This document shows positions 45,589 through 53,620 of a DNA stretch of 64,000 bases, piece by piece. How positions within the stretch are numbered: position 1 is the stretch's first letter; each line of letters begins with the position of its first letter. Under the pieces are notes generated by a model, which did not search any database, had not been told where the DNA came from, and was given only the letters and a program-made list of their open reading frames with translations. Position numbers and translations under genes: made by a program. Source of the DNA: Thalassobellus sp050294475 (lineage in GTDB: Bacteria; Bacteroidota; Bacteroidia; Flavobacteriales; Flavobacteriaceae); the NCBI GenBank assembly GCA_050294475.1, contig JBNKOE010000013.1, forward strand, positions 466,640 through 530,639. Direction: 5' to 3'.

Positions 45589-46839
45589 TCAATCTATTTT
45601 CTTGAATAATACACAAGCGTTATGACCGCCAAATCCAAATGTATTACTCATAGCTACTTTAACTTCACGCTTTTGAGCCTTGTTTAAAGTTAAATTTAAT
45701 TCTGGATCAATGTTTTCATCAACAGTACTGTGGTTAATTGTTGGAGGCACAACACTATGCTCCATTGCCAATATAACCGAAATAGCTTCAATAGCCCCTG
45801 CCGCACCTAAAAGATGCCCTGTCATTGATTTTGTAGAATTAATATTTATATGTTTTGCATGACTACCAAAAACTTTTGAAATTGCTTTAAGTTCGGCAAC
45901 ATCACCTAATGGTGTAGATGTACCATGTGTATTAATATGGTCTACATCTTCAGGTTTGAGTCCTGCATTTTCTAAACAATTTTTCATTACCTCAACAACA
46001 CCAACACCTTCTGGATGAGGTGCCGTCATATGATAAGCATCAGAAGATAATCCACCTCCTGCTACTTCAGCATATATTTTTGCTCCTCTTGCTTTTGCAT
46101 GCTCATATTCTTCTAGAACTAAAGCACCTGCTCCTTCACCTAAAACAAAACCATCTCTGGAACCGTCAAAAGGTCTAGAAGCTGTTTCTGGACTTTCATT
46201 TCTAGTAGATAAAGCGTGCATCGCATTAAAACCACCCATACCGGCAATAGTTACTGCTGCTTCACTTCCTCCTGTAACAATAACATCACAATACCCTAAA
46301 CGAATTGAGTTTAAAGCATCAAATATAGCATTAGCAGAAGAAGCACAAGCAGAAACTGTTGTGTAATTTGGCCCCATAAAACCATGCTTTATAGAAATGT
46401 TTGCTGGCGCAATGTCAGCAATCATTTTAGGAATAAAGAACGGGTTAAATCTAGGAGAACCATCACCAGCAGCAAAGTTTAATACTTCTTGCTGAAATGT
46501 TTCTAATCCACCAATACCTGCACCCCATATAACACCAACACGTAACTTATTAATTTCTTCTAGATTTAATTTTGAATCTTCAATGGCTTCATCTGCAGCT
46601 ACCATAGCATACTGTGCAAATTTGTCCATCTTACGAGCCTCTTTTCTATCAAAAAAGTCTGTTGCGGTAAAGTTTTTTAATTCGCAAGCGAATTTTGTTT
46701 TAAACTTTTCGGTATCATAATATGTTATAGGCGCAGCACCACTTTTACCACTAACTAAACCCTCCCAAAATTCATCTTTGGTATTGCCAATTGGTGTTAA
46801 AGCCCCTAATCCTGTGACTACAACTCGCTTTAATTCCAT
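45589..46839 (-). CDS. fabF: Beta-ketoacyl-ACP synthase II
   Basis: Elongating condensing enzyme of type II fatty-acid synthesis, 416 residues. The catalytic triad Cys-His-His is Cys165 (TVSACASSANAIFDAL), the His in NTHGTSTPLGD and the His in SMTGHLLGAAGAIE. RVVVTGLGALTPIGN is the usual start and NTFGFGGHNACVLF the usual end. It follows acpP by 12 bases on the same strand, the common order acpP-fabF. Neighbouring rnc begins 7 bases after its stop. Confidence 0.97.
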   Translation of the reverse strand: MELKRVVVTGLGALTPIGNTKDEFWEGLVSGKSGAAPITYYDTEKFKTKFACELKNFTATDFFDRKEARKMDKFAQYAMVAADEAIEDSKLNLEEINKLRVGVIWGAGIGGLETFQQEVLNFAAGDGSPRFNPFFIPKMIADIAPANISIKHGFMGPNYTTVSACASSANAIFDALNSIRLGYCDVIVTGGSEAAVTIAGMGGFNAMHALSTRNESPETASRPFDGSRDGFVLGEGAGALVLEEYEHAKARGAKIYAEVAGGGLSSDAYHMTAPHPEGVGVVEVMKNCLENAGLKPEDVDHINTHGTSTPLGDVAELKAISKVFGSHAKHININSTKSMTGHLLGAAGAIEAISVILAMEHSVVPPTINHSTVDENIDPELNLTLNKAQKREVKVAMSNTFGFGGHNACVLFKKID

Positions 46840-46851
46840 AAAGTATTTTGC

Positions 46852-47085
46852 TTATTTTGCTGCTTCTATGTATGATATAGCTTGACCAACTGTTGCAATA
46901 TTTTCAGCTTGATCATCTGGAATTTGGATATCGAATTCTTTTTCGAACTCCATAATTAATTCTACAGTGTCTAAAGAGTCTGCTCCTAAATCGTTTGTGA
47001 AGCTAGCTTCAGTAACAACTTCGTTCTCATCTACTCCTAATTTGTCTACGATAATCGCTTTTACTCTTGATGCAATGTCTGACAT
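46852..47085 (-). CDS. acpP: Acyl carrier protein
   Basis: A 77-residue acidic four-helix protein carrying acyl chains on a phosphopantetheine arm attached at Ser37 (DLGADSLDTVELIMEFEKEF). It is the first gene of the acpP-fabF-rnc group. Confidence 0.97.
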   Translation of the reverse strand: MSDIASRVKAIIVDKLGVDENEVVTEASFTNDLGADSLDTVELIMEFEKEFDIQIPDDQAENIATVGQAISYIEAAK

Positions 47086-47117
47086 AATCTTTTAATTTAA
47101 ATGTTTTAATTAGTTGG

Positions 47118-47125
47118 CAAAAATA
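47118..47125 (-). promoter_or_regulatory. Candidate -7 element for acpP
   Basis: TATTTTTG on the minus strand matches TAnnTTTG and lies 33 bases before the acpP ATG. The 279-base divergent gap to purN contains this and the hairpin at 47309-47332. Confidence 0.4.
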
Positions 47126-47308
47126 AAAAACTTTATTTTTAAAACATACCTTTAATTTAAAAATGTGTTGGTAATTTACTAAAATTACTTTGAAGTATTT
47201 TTATTTTACCGTTTAATTGTTAATAATTATTCTTTTTTTTGTTGAAATAACCCTTTACACTAATAGTCTGTAAAATGAAATGAGCTTGTTGATTTTGCTG
47301 AACATTAT

Positions 47309-47332
47309 TGTAAATTCGATTTACGAATTACA
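47309..47332. repeat. Inverted repeat upstream of purN
   Basis: TGTAAATTCG (47309-47318) and CGAATTACA (47324-47332) form a 9-bp inverted repeat with one bulged A, 33 bases before the purN ATG. It could be an operator or leader stem; nothing further supports a role. Confidence 0.35.
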
Positions 47333-47364
47333 TCTGACATTAATTTAAAAATATAAACCAACAG

Positions 47365-47928
47365 ATGAAACGAATTGTAATTTTTGCGTCCGGAAGTGGT
47401 ACTAATGCTGAAAATTTAATTAAGTTTTTTCACAACAGAGATAATGCTTCTGTTATTCAAGTGTTAACTAACAATCCTCATGCCAAAGTTTTAGATAGGT
47501 GTAAAACACTTCAAGTAAGTGCACTTTCTTTTAACAGAGTAGCGTTTACAAAAACAGATGATGTTCTTAATATATTAAAAGCGTCTCGACCAGATCTTAT
47601 TGTTTTAGCTGGGTTTTTATGGAAATTTCCAGAAAACATTTTAAATATGTTCCCTAATAAAGTAATAAATGTACATCCTGCTTTATTACCAAAATACGGT
47701 GGAAAAGGTATGTATGGCATGCATGTACACGAAGCCATTGTAGCAAATAATGAAAAAGAAACTGGTATAACCATTCATTACGTTAACGAACATTATGACG
47801 AAGGCACTATTATTTTTCAAGCCAAATGCGAAGTAACCTCAACGGATACAGCTGAAGATGTCGCAACGAAAATTCATGAATTAGAAATGGAACATTTTCC
47901 TAAAGTTGTTGAGAAATTATTGTCTTAA
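47365..47928 (+). CDS. purN: Phosphoribosylglycinamide formyltransferase
   Basis: Folate-dependent enzyme of purine synthesis (GAR to FGAR), 187 residues. FASGSGTNAENLIKFF is the N-terminal loop, and the active-site text VINVHPALLPKYGGKGMYGMHVHEAIV holds the catalytic Asn/His, with TGITIHYVNEHYDEGTIIFQ (Asp) later. The gene begins a plus-strand run purN-rnhA-kinase-purF in which both ends are purine genes. Confidence 0.96.
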   Translation: MKRIVIFASGSGTNAENLIKFFHNRDNASVIQVLTNNPHAKVLDRCKTLQVSALSFNRVAFTKTDDVLNILKASRPDLIVLAGFLWKFPENILNMFPNKVINVHPALLPKYGGKGMYGMHVHEAIVANNEKETGITIHYVNEHYDEGTIIFQAKCEVTSTDTAEDVATKIHELEMEHFPKVVEKLLS

Positions 47929-47980
47929 GAAAATATCAGAACTATAATTAAAAGATTTTCGCTTTCGCGGAAATAAAAAA

Positions 47981-48622
47981 ATGGCTTCAAAGAAAAAAAA
48001 ATATTATACGGTTTGGAAAGGGCATAAAACAGGTGTTTTTGAAAAATGGAACGATTGCAAAGCTCAAATCACCAATTTTGAAGGTGCGCAATACAAATCG
48101 TTTTCAACATTTGAAGCAGCCAAAAATGCTTTAAAAGGAAACTACTTCGATTATGTTGGAAAAGACAAAGGTTTTAAAAGCGAATTATCTCCCGAGCAAT
48201 TAAAGAAAATAGGGAAACCAAATTATAATTCTATTTCAGTGGATGCTGCTTCAAGTAGAAATCCAGGTATTATGGAATACCGTGGTGTAGATACCAAAAC
48301 AAAAAAGCAAATATTTATTCAAGGTCCTTTTGAACAAGGTACTAATAATATTGGAGAATTTTTAGCTTTAGTACATGGCTTAGCAATACTTAAAAAAAAC
48401 AATAGTAATCGTATAATATATACCGATTCTAAAACCGCCATGAGTTGGGTAAAAAAGAAAACATGTAACACCAAACTTGAACGTAACAAAAAAAACAAAG
48501 CGCTTTTTGAATTAGTAGACAGAGCTATTGATTGGTTAAAAAACAATACTTACACTACAGTTATTGTAAAATGGGAAACCAAAGCTTGGGGAGAAATTCC
48601 TGCCGATTTTGGGAGAAAATAA
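47981..48622 (+). CDS. rnhA: Ribonuclease H with N-terminal viroplasmin domain
   Basis: A 213-residue type 1 RNase H degrading the RNA strand of RNA-DNA hybrids. The N-terminal caulimovirus-VI-type RNA/DNA-hybrid-binding domain is KYYTVWKGHKTGVFEKWNDCKAQITNFEGAQYKSFSTFEAAKNAL (about 5-50). The catalytic domain (about 75-213) has SVDAASSRNPGIMEYRGV (first Asp), GTNNIGEFLALVHGLAIL (Glu) and IIYTDSKTAMSWVKKK (Asp). It follows purN by 52 bases; the gap has the small GCTTTCGCGGAAATAA motif also seen near 22040 and 49655. Confidence 0.9.
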   Translation: MASKKKKYYTVWKGHKTGVFEKWNDCKAQITNFEGAQYKSFSTFEAAKNALKGNYFDYVGKDKGFKSELSPEQLKKIGKPNYNSISVDAASSRNPGIMEYRGVDTKTKKQIFIQGPFEQGTNNIGEFLALVHGLAILKKNNSNRIIYTDSKTAMSWVKKKTCNTKLERNKKNKALFELVDRAIDWLKNNTYTTVIVKWETKAWGEIPADFGRK

Positions 48623-48648
48623 ATTCGGATTTTACTAGCTAAATATCT

Positions 48649-48656
48649 TATCTTTG
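48649..48656 (+). promoter_or_regulatory. Candidate -7 element for the PfkB kinase gene
   Basis: TATCTTTG fits TAnnTTTG exactly, 22 bases before the ATG at 48679. Confidence 0.45.
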
Positions 48657-48678
48657 CACAAAAATTATAACTCTCTTC

Positions 48679-49605
48679 ATGAGTAAATTAGTAATAGTGG
48701 GTACTGTAGCTTTTGATGCTATTGAAACACCTTTCGGAAAAACCGATAAAATACTTGGTGGTGCCGCAACTTATATAGGCTTATCTGCTTCACATTTTAA
48801 TGTTGATGCCGCTGCAGTCTCTGTTGTAGGAGGCGATTTTCCTGAGGAATATTTAGATTTATTATCCAATAAAAACATAAATGTTTCAGGAATTGAAATT
48901 ATTAAAGAAGGTAAAACATTCTTTTGGAGCGGTCGCTATCATAACGATATGAATTCGCGTGATACTCTAGCAACAGAACTAAATACACTTGCCGATTTTA
49001 ATCCTATTGTTCCTGAAGATTACAAAGATGCCGAAGTGGTGATGCTTGGTAATTTACACCCGTTAGTTCAATCTAGCGTGCTAGACCAAATGACAACAAA
49101 ACCAAAATTGGTAATTTTAGATACCATGAATTTTTGGATGGATTGCGCTTTAAACGATTTACTAAACGTAATAAAACGCATTGATGTAATTACCATAAAC
49201 GATGAAGAAGCTAGACAACTTACTGGAGAATACTCGCTAGTTGTTGCTGCAAGAAAAATTCATGCAATGGGACCTAAATATGTTGTGATTAAAAAAGGAG
49301 AACATGGCGCATTATTGTTTCATGATCATAATGTTTTTTATGCACCAGCTTTACCTTTAGAAGAAGTTTTCGATCCAACAGGAGCTGGCGACACCTTTGC
49401 AGGAGGTTTTGCAGGCTATATTGCAAAAACAGGAGACACCTCTTTTGAAAACATGAAAAACGCTGTTATTTACGGGTCAACATTAGCGTCTTTTTGTGTT
49501 GAAAAATTTGGAACCGAGCGTATGCAAAATTTATCAAACGAAGAAGTCCATAAGCGATTATTGCAATTTAAGCAATTAACGCAATTTGAAATAGAATTAT
49601 CATAA
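48679..49605 (+). CDS. PfkB family carbohydrate kinase
   Basis: A 308-residue ribokinase-like sugar or nucleoside kinase. The N-terminal substrate-binding motif is VGTVAFDAIETPFGKTDKILGGAATYIGLSASHF, and the C-terminal signature with catalytic Asp is DPTGAGDTFAGGFAGYI (about 231-247). VITINDEEARQLTG is the family's second signature. The substrate cannot be told; neighbours purN and purF suggest, weakly, a nucleoside or ribose-type substrate. It is followed by a strong terminator, so purF has its own promoter. Confidence 0.88.
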   Translation: MSKLVIVGTVAFDAIETPFGKTDKILGGAATYIGLSASHFNVDAAAVSVVGGDFPEEYLDLLSNKNINVSGIEIIKEGKTFFWSGRYHNDMNSRDTLATELNTLADFNPIVPEDYKDAEVVMLGNLHPLVQSSVLDQMTTKPKLVILDTMNFWMDCALNDLLNVIKRIDVITINDEEARQLTGEYSLVVAARKIHAMGPKYVVIKKGEHGALLFHDHNVFYAPALPLEEVFDPTGAGDTFAGGFAGYIAKTGDTSFENMKNAVIYGSTLASFCVEKFGTERMQNLSNEEVHKRLLQFKQLTQFEIELS

Positions 49606-49609
49606 AACT

Positions 49610-49634
49610 ACGCGCTCTAAAAGAGTGCGTTTTT
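49610..49634 (+). terminator. Intrinsic terminator after the PfkB kinase
   Basis: ACGCGCTCT (49610-49618) and AGAGTGCGT (49622-49630) pair with one wobble, then TTTTT. It begins 5 bases after the stop codon. Confidence 0.85.
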
Positions 49635-49684
49635 AATTAAAATTAAAATTTATTATTTCCGCGTAAGCGAAAACATTTATAATT

Positions 49685-51583
49685 ATGAGTGATGCCTTAA
49701 AACACGAATGTGGAATAGCTGTAATAAGACTTTTAAAACCTTTAGAATTTTATAAAGAAAAATACGGCAGTGCCTTTTATGGTGTAAACAAAATGTATCT
49801 CATGATGGAGAAACAGCACAACCGTGGACAAGATGGCGCTGGTTTTGCAAGTATTAAATTAAATACAAAACCAGGAGAACGTTATATAAGTAGAGTACGA
49901 TCAGTAGCACAACAACCTATTCAAGATATTTTTGCTCAAATTAATGAACGCGTAAATAATGAATTTAAAGCACATCCTGAATACATGGATGATGTTGCTG
50001 CACAAAAAAAACATATACCATATATTGGAGAAGTCTTATTAGGGCATGTTCGTTATGGTACTTTTGGTAAAAACAGCGTAGAAAGTGTTCATCCTTTTTT
50101 AAGACAAAATAACTGGATGCACAGAAACTTAATTATGGCTGGAAACTTTAACATGACTAATGTTAAAGAGTTATTTAGCAATCTTATAGAATTAGGTCAG
50201 CATCCTAAAGAGTATACCGACACCATTACTATTATGGAAAAAATTGGTCACTTTTTAGATGATGCAGTAAGTAAAATTTATAAAGACCTTAAAAAAGAAG
50301 GTTATAACAAACAACAAGCCTCTCCTCTTATTGCAGAACGCCTTAAAGTGGCTAAAATTTTAAGACGTGCTGCCAAAAATTGGGATGGTGGTTATGCCAT
50401 GGCAGGACTTATTGGTCATGGTGATTCATTTGTTTTAAGAGATCCAGCAGGTATTAGACCTGCATATTATTATAAAGATGATGAAATAGTAGTTGTAGCA
50501 TCAGAACGCCCTGTAATTCAAACTGTTTTTAATGTAAAATTTGAAGACGTAAAAGAATTAGAACCAGGACAAGCTATCATTACTAAAAAATCTGGTGAAG
50601 TAAGGCTAAAACAAATATTAGAACCTTTAGAGAAAAAAGCATGTTCGTTTGAACGAATTTACTTTTCAAGAGGAAGTGATGCAGAAATTTACCAAGAACG
50701 TAAAATGCTAGGAAAGTTATTAATGCCTAAAGTTTTAGACGCTATTAATAATGATACCAAAAATACAGTATTCTCATATATACCAAATACTGCTGAAACA
50801 TCCTTTTTTGGAATGGTAGAAACTGCCGATGCTTATATTAATAAAACAAAAACAAGTGCTATTTTAAATGGGCAACGCTCTTTATCGGCTGCAAAAGTTA
50901 CTGAAATTTTATCGGAGCATGCACGTGTTGAAAAAATAGCAATTAAAGATGTTAAACTAAGAACCTTTATTACTGAAGATAGTAGTAGAGACGATTTAGT
51001 AGCACATGTTTACGATGTTACTTATGGTGTTATTAAACCTACCGATAACTTAGTAATTATTGATGATAGTATTGTAAGAGGCACTACTTTAAAGATGAGT
51101 ATCTTAAAAATGCTAGATCGTTTAAATCCTAAAAAGATTATAGTTGTATCATCTGCACCTCAAATAAGATATCCAGATTGTTATGGTATTGATATGGCAA
51201 ACCTTGAAAGCTTAGTAGCTTTTAGAGCTGCTTTAGAATTATTAAAAGACAATAATAAATACCATATAGTAAAAGACGTTTATAATAAATGTATTAAACA
51301 AACAGAATTAGCAGATAAAAACGTTCAAAACTTTGTAAAAGAAATTTACGATCCTTTTACTGATGAACAAATTTCTGATAAAATTTCGGAGTTGTTAAGT
51401 GACGAAAGTATAAAAGCAGAAGTAAAAATTATTTTCCAACCTGTTGAAAACTTGCATAAAGCATGTCCTAATCATTTAGGCGATTGGTATTTTACAGGTA
51501 ACTATCCAACAGTAGGAGGAAATAGAGTTGTAAACCGTGCTTTTATAAATTTTTATGAAGGTAATAATGAACGTGCTTATTAA
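49685..51583 (+). CDS. purF: Amidophosphoribosyltransferase
   Basis: First committed enzyme of purine synthesis (PRPP plus glutamine to phosphoribosylamine), 632 residues. After a short propeptide the nucleophile Cys9 begins the glutaminase domain (CGIAVI...HNRGQDGAGFAS; GHVRYGTFG; RNLIMAGNFNMTN). The PRPP site is VIIDDSIVRGTTLKMSILKML. At 632 residues it is about 120 longer than the E. coli enzyme, which is normal for the Bacteroidota form; extra helical segments lie around 185-215 and at the C-terminus. No iron-sulfur cysteine set was identified. Confidence 0.95.
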   Translation: MSDALKHECGIAVIRLLKPLEFYKEKYGSAFYGVNKMYLMMEKQHNRGQDGAGFASIKLNTKPGERYISRVRSVAQQPIQDIFAQINERVNNEFKAHPEYMDDVAAQKKHIPYIGEVLLGHVRYGTFGKNSVESVHPFLRQNNWMHRNLIMAGNFNMTNVKELFSNLIELGQHPKEYTDTITIMEKIGHFLDDAVSKIYKDLKKEGYNKQQASPLIAERLKVAKILRRAAKNWDGGYAMAGLIGHGDSFVLRDPAGIRPAYYYKDDEIVVVASERPVIQTVFNVKFEDVKELEPGQAIITKKSGEVRLKQILEPLEKKACSFERIYFSRGSDAEIYQERKMLGKLLMPKVLDAINNDTKNTVFSYIPNTAETSFFGMVETADAYINKTKTSAILNGQRSLSAAKVTEILSEHARVEKIAIKDVKLRTFITEDSSRDDLVAHVYDVTYGVIKPTDNLVIIDDSIVRGTTLKMSILKMLDRLNPKKIIVVSSAPQIRYPDCYGIDMANLESLVAFRAALELLKDNNKYHIVKDVYNKCIKQTELADKNVQNFVKEIYDPFTDEQISDKISELLSDESIKAEVKIIFQPVENLHKACPNHLGDWYFTGNYPTVGGNRVVNRAFINFYEGNNERAY

Positions 51584-51686
51584 TTCAGATTTATATAAAT
51601 TTATAATACATAAATTGAGTAAAATACATTTTATCTGAAAAAAATGCTGTTTGTCTAAAAAATATACAGATTATCTAAAATACGCA

Positions 51687-51694
51687 TAAATTGG
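51687..51694 (+). promoter_or_regulatory. Candidate -7 element of small RNA 1
   Basis: TAAATTGG (one mismatch to TAnnTTTG) ends 4 bases before the conserved ACCATAAC start of the repeat, the same spacing as in copy 2. Confidence 0.4.
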
Positions 51695-51698
51695 TCTC

Positions 51699-51771
51699 AC
51701 CATAACATAAGTAGGTTAAGTTCATGGTAGATTTGGGGCAAAAAAAGGTGAACAACTGTTCGCCTTTTTTT
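51699..51771 (+). ncRNA. Small structured RNA, copy 1
   Basis: The 45-base core from ACCATAAC to GGGGCAAAA is repeated identically at 51898. It folds as stem ACCATAAC/GTTCATGGT (one bulged C) with loop ATAAGTAGGTTAA, an unpaired AGATTTGGGGCAAA stretch, then an intrinsic terminator (GGTGAAC 51747-51753, GTTCGCC 51758-51764, T-run to 51771). The A-run length differs between copies (7 and 5) by a number that is not a multiple of three, and no shared reading frame survives, so it is non-coding. It may belong to the Flavo-1 RNA family of Flavobacteria, but I cannot compare it here. Expected length about 73 nt. Confidence 0.75.
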
Positions 51772-51885
51772 ATGCCCTTTTGTTTCTTTTAAACTCACAT
51801 TTAATTTAATATTTTCCTCTAATCCCTGTTAAGCCAATTTATTAGTCGTTTAACTAAAATATTTTATAGATACTTCTTACTGTTA

Positions 51886-51893
51886 TATCTTTG
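51886..51893 (+). promoter_or_regulatory. Candidate -7 element of small RNA 2
   Basis: TATCTTTG matches TAnnTTTG exactly and ends 4 bases before the conserved RNA start at 51898, which fits the usual distance to a transcription start. Confidence 0.55.
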
Positions 51894-51897
51894 AAAA

Positions 51898-51966
51898 ACC
51901 ATAACATAAGTAGGTTAAGTTCATGGTAGATTTGGGGCAAAAAGGTGAACACTCGTTCACCTTTTT
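51898..51966 (+). ncRNA. Small structured RNA, copy 2
   Basis: Second copy, 199 bases downstream of copy 1. The 5' stem ACCATAAC (51898-51905) pairs with GTT (51919-51921) and ATGGT (51923-51927), with C51922 bulged. The terminator is a perfect stem GGTGAAC (51944-51950) / GTTCACC (51955-51961) and TTTTT. The terminator stems of the two copies differ (GTTCGCC against GTTCACC), yet both still pair with GGTGAAC, which argues for selection on structure. Expected length about 69 nt. Confidence 0.78.
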
Positions 51967-52152
51967 CATTTTATATAATTCTCATGTATCATGTAAACAG
52001 GAATCTTTTTTTTATATTTTTCTTATCCGAGATTCACGTTAATTATCAACAACTCAATGCCTTATATAACTTACCACAAAACAAATCTGTAGAGCAATGA
52101 ACTTTCCAGCTTCACTTGTGTGTGTCAATTCCTATATATAACTTAGACGGCT

Positions 52153-52214
52153 CAGTAATTTAAGTTTCCATATCTTTATTGTTTTAGTGATCTTTAAAGA
52201 TACTAGACTTACTG
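52153..52214. repeat. Long imperfect inverted repeat before the cassette array
   Basis: CAGTAA...AAGT and ATCTTTA on the left pair with TTAAAGAT and ACTTACTG on the right (ending 52214). It could be a degenerate recombination site or a transcript structure. The rest of the gap 51967-52220 shows nothing I can name. Confidence 0.35.
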
Positions 52215-52220
52215 CTTTTT

Positions 52221-52346
52221 CATCAATGCTATAATTCATTGCTAGTGCAAGCCTACTTACGAAAATCCTCACGGATTTCTATTCGGTTTGTATTTGCTAA
52301 ATTAGGTGCTTTAAACACGCCACTAATCTTATACAATCACGTTAGC
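52221..52346 (+). repeat. attC-like site 1 (left half degenerate)
   Basis: The right end TTATACAATCAC-GTTAGC (52329-52346) is the standard right box of this array. The left side CATCAATGCTATAATTCATTGC aligns to the left half of site 56372 (AACACCGTGTATAATTCATTGC) but lacks the AAC box. The centre contains the GAAAATCC..GGATTTC hairpin seen in other sites. No integrase gene precedes it. Confidence 0.55.
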
Positions 52347-52357
52347 TACATTTAAAA

Positions 52358-52990
52358 ATGACCGAAATTTTAAAGAAATATTTAGTTACAAAATGGTGGA
52401 TTCCGATATTACTTTTTGGAATTTCTATAATTATTTTCATTAGCGGAGCAATTCTTCCAAATACTAACTTTGGATATTATACTGTCTTATTTTTTGGAAT
52501 TGTATTACTGATTTCAACAATTTGGCAATTTTTTAAAGGTAAAATAGCTATTGGATTTTTTCAATTATCAATTCTGATTACACCATTTCTCATCCTTGAA
52601 TTTATGGTTTATTTGTTCGCAGGAATGATGGACAAACCAAATGGTGAATTAGCATTAGATAGAATACAGCCACTAATTAAAGAAAAAACGGATTTGATTA
52701 TCCCAAAGGACTTTGAGGTTTTGGAAAACTTAATCGAACATACTGAAGGTGCTTTTGACTCTGATTATTCTATCGGACTGACAATTGAATATAAAGAACC
52801 CGATGAGGAAAATATTGTAGAGCAAATTCTTAAAAGTGCGGAATTGGAATCGGATAAAGGTTCGTGGAAAAAATACGACAGTGGATTTGATTTTGAACAT
52901 AATTACAACGAAATAAATAGAGCTGAACCGTTTTATTTCAAAGTAGATACTTTAAACAATAAAATGGAATTGAATTTAAGTCACTTATAA
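52358..52990 (+). CDS. Cassette gene 1: three-span membrane protein of unknown function
   Basis: A 210-residue protein. Three hydrophobic segments (about 12-31, 38-57 and 64-88; IPILLFGISIIIFISGAIL, YTVLFFGIVLLISTI, IGFFQLSILITPFLILEFMVYLF) are followed by an acidic soluble domain of about 115 residues (LDRIQPLIKEKTDLIIPKDFEVLENLIEHTEGAFDSDYS). I do not recognise a family. The ATG is 17 bases after the right box GTTAGC. The start box of this cassette does not match the left box at its end (53004), so the cassette may be a fusion of two, or damaged by the IS110 event downstream. Confidence 0.75.
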   Translation: MTEILKKYLVTKWWIPILLFGISIIIFISGAILPNTNFGYYTVLFFGIVLLISTIWQFFKGKIAIGFFQLSILITPFLILEFMVYLFAGMMDKPNGELALDRIQPLIKEKTDLIIPKDFEVLENLIEHTEGAFDSDYSIGLTIEYKEPDEENIVEQILKSAELESDKGSWKKYDSGFDFEHNYNEINRAEPFYFKVDTLNNKMELNLSHL

Positions 52991-53002
52991 ATAAAAAAAC
53001 CA

Positions 53003-53030
53003 GTTGCCAACAAAGTACTGTGGTAAAAAA
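53003..53030 (+). repeat. attC-like left half-site 2a, interrupted
   Basis: GTTGCCAACAAAGTACTGTGG carries the left AAC box and inner box of an attC-like site, 12 bases after the gene stop. No matching inner or right box follows; instead IS110-family sequence begins about 15 bases on. Confidence 0.55.
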
Positions 53031-53044
53031 CAAATAAAAACTCA

Positions 53045-53345
53045 TTAATTTATCTCTAAAACACTTCGGTAAGTTTGATCATAAACCAATCCTGATTTTG
53101 CAATAGCAAATGCTTGTTTTAATAACTTATTACAAACTGCTATTAGGGCTAGTTTTTTACTCTTTCCTTTAGCTACTAATCGCTCATAAATTGCTCTGCA
53201 AGCTTTGTTGTATTTACAAGTAAAAACTGCTCATAAATAATAAATTCCGAAGCTTCCCATTCCCTATTTTACTAATTCTGCTCCGTCCTTTTACGCTACT
53301 TCCACTTTTAAACGGCGGTAGAAATTGTGCTCCGGAACACGAACT
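53045..53345 (-). pseudogene. IS110-family transposase fragment, truncated and frameshifted
   Basis: Read on the minus strand, SGSSVKGRSRISKIGNGKLRNLLFMSSF is followed, after a one-base shift in a T-run near 53223-53227, by TCKYNKACRAIYERLVAKGKSKKLALIAVCNKLLKQAFAIAKSGLVYDQTYRSV and a stop at 53045. This is the C-terminal third of an IS110/IS116-type transposase (SGxSxxGxxRISKxGN...LR and the KACxAIYERLxAKGK...KLALIAxxNKLLKQAFAI pattern). The N-terminal DEDD catalytic domain is missing. The element is dead. It lies against the half attC-like site at 53003. Confidence 0.8.
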
Positions 53346-53433
53346 CTTAACTGAAACTGATTGAATAATTTCTCTTGATAGTCTTTTTTGCCTTGTATAT
53401 ACTAAAATACGAAACTTCTTCATTATATTCGAG

Positions 53434-53573
53434 TTGTGCAACAGGCACAATGGCTATAGTTCATTGCTTCGGATTTTTCTGCCGAAAAATCCTGCACTTT
53501 TACTATCTTCGGTTCACGGCGGAAAATCCTCACGGATTTTCACGCAACGAAACCATAACCAAACACGTTAGCG
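53434..53573 (+). repeat. attC-like site 2b
   Basis: The left part TTGTGCAACAGGCACAATGG is followed by a centre with two strong hairpins (GGATTTTTC/GAAAAATCC at 53471-53492 and GAAAATCC/GGATTTTC at 53523-53540). The right part is ACGCAACGAAACCATAACC then CAC-GTTAGCG (box 53567-53573). The centre is nearly identical to that of site 56372. Confidence 0.65.
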
Positions 53574-53620
53574 ACAATTTTGAAGAACACCCAACATATA
53601 AACGAACATCGAATTAACAA

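Noticed and set aside
53375..53617. Plus-strand 80-residue open frame
   Set aside because: It runs through the attC-like site 2b and ends just before the next gene; no domain, and the frame text is hairpin sequence.
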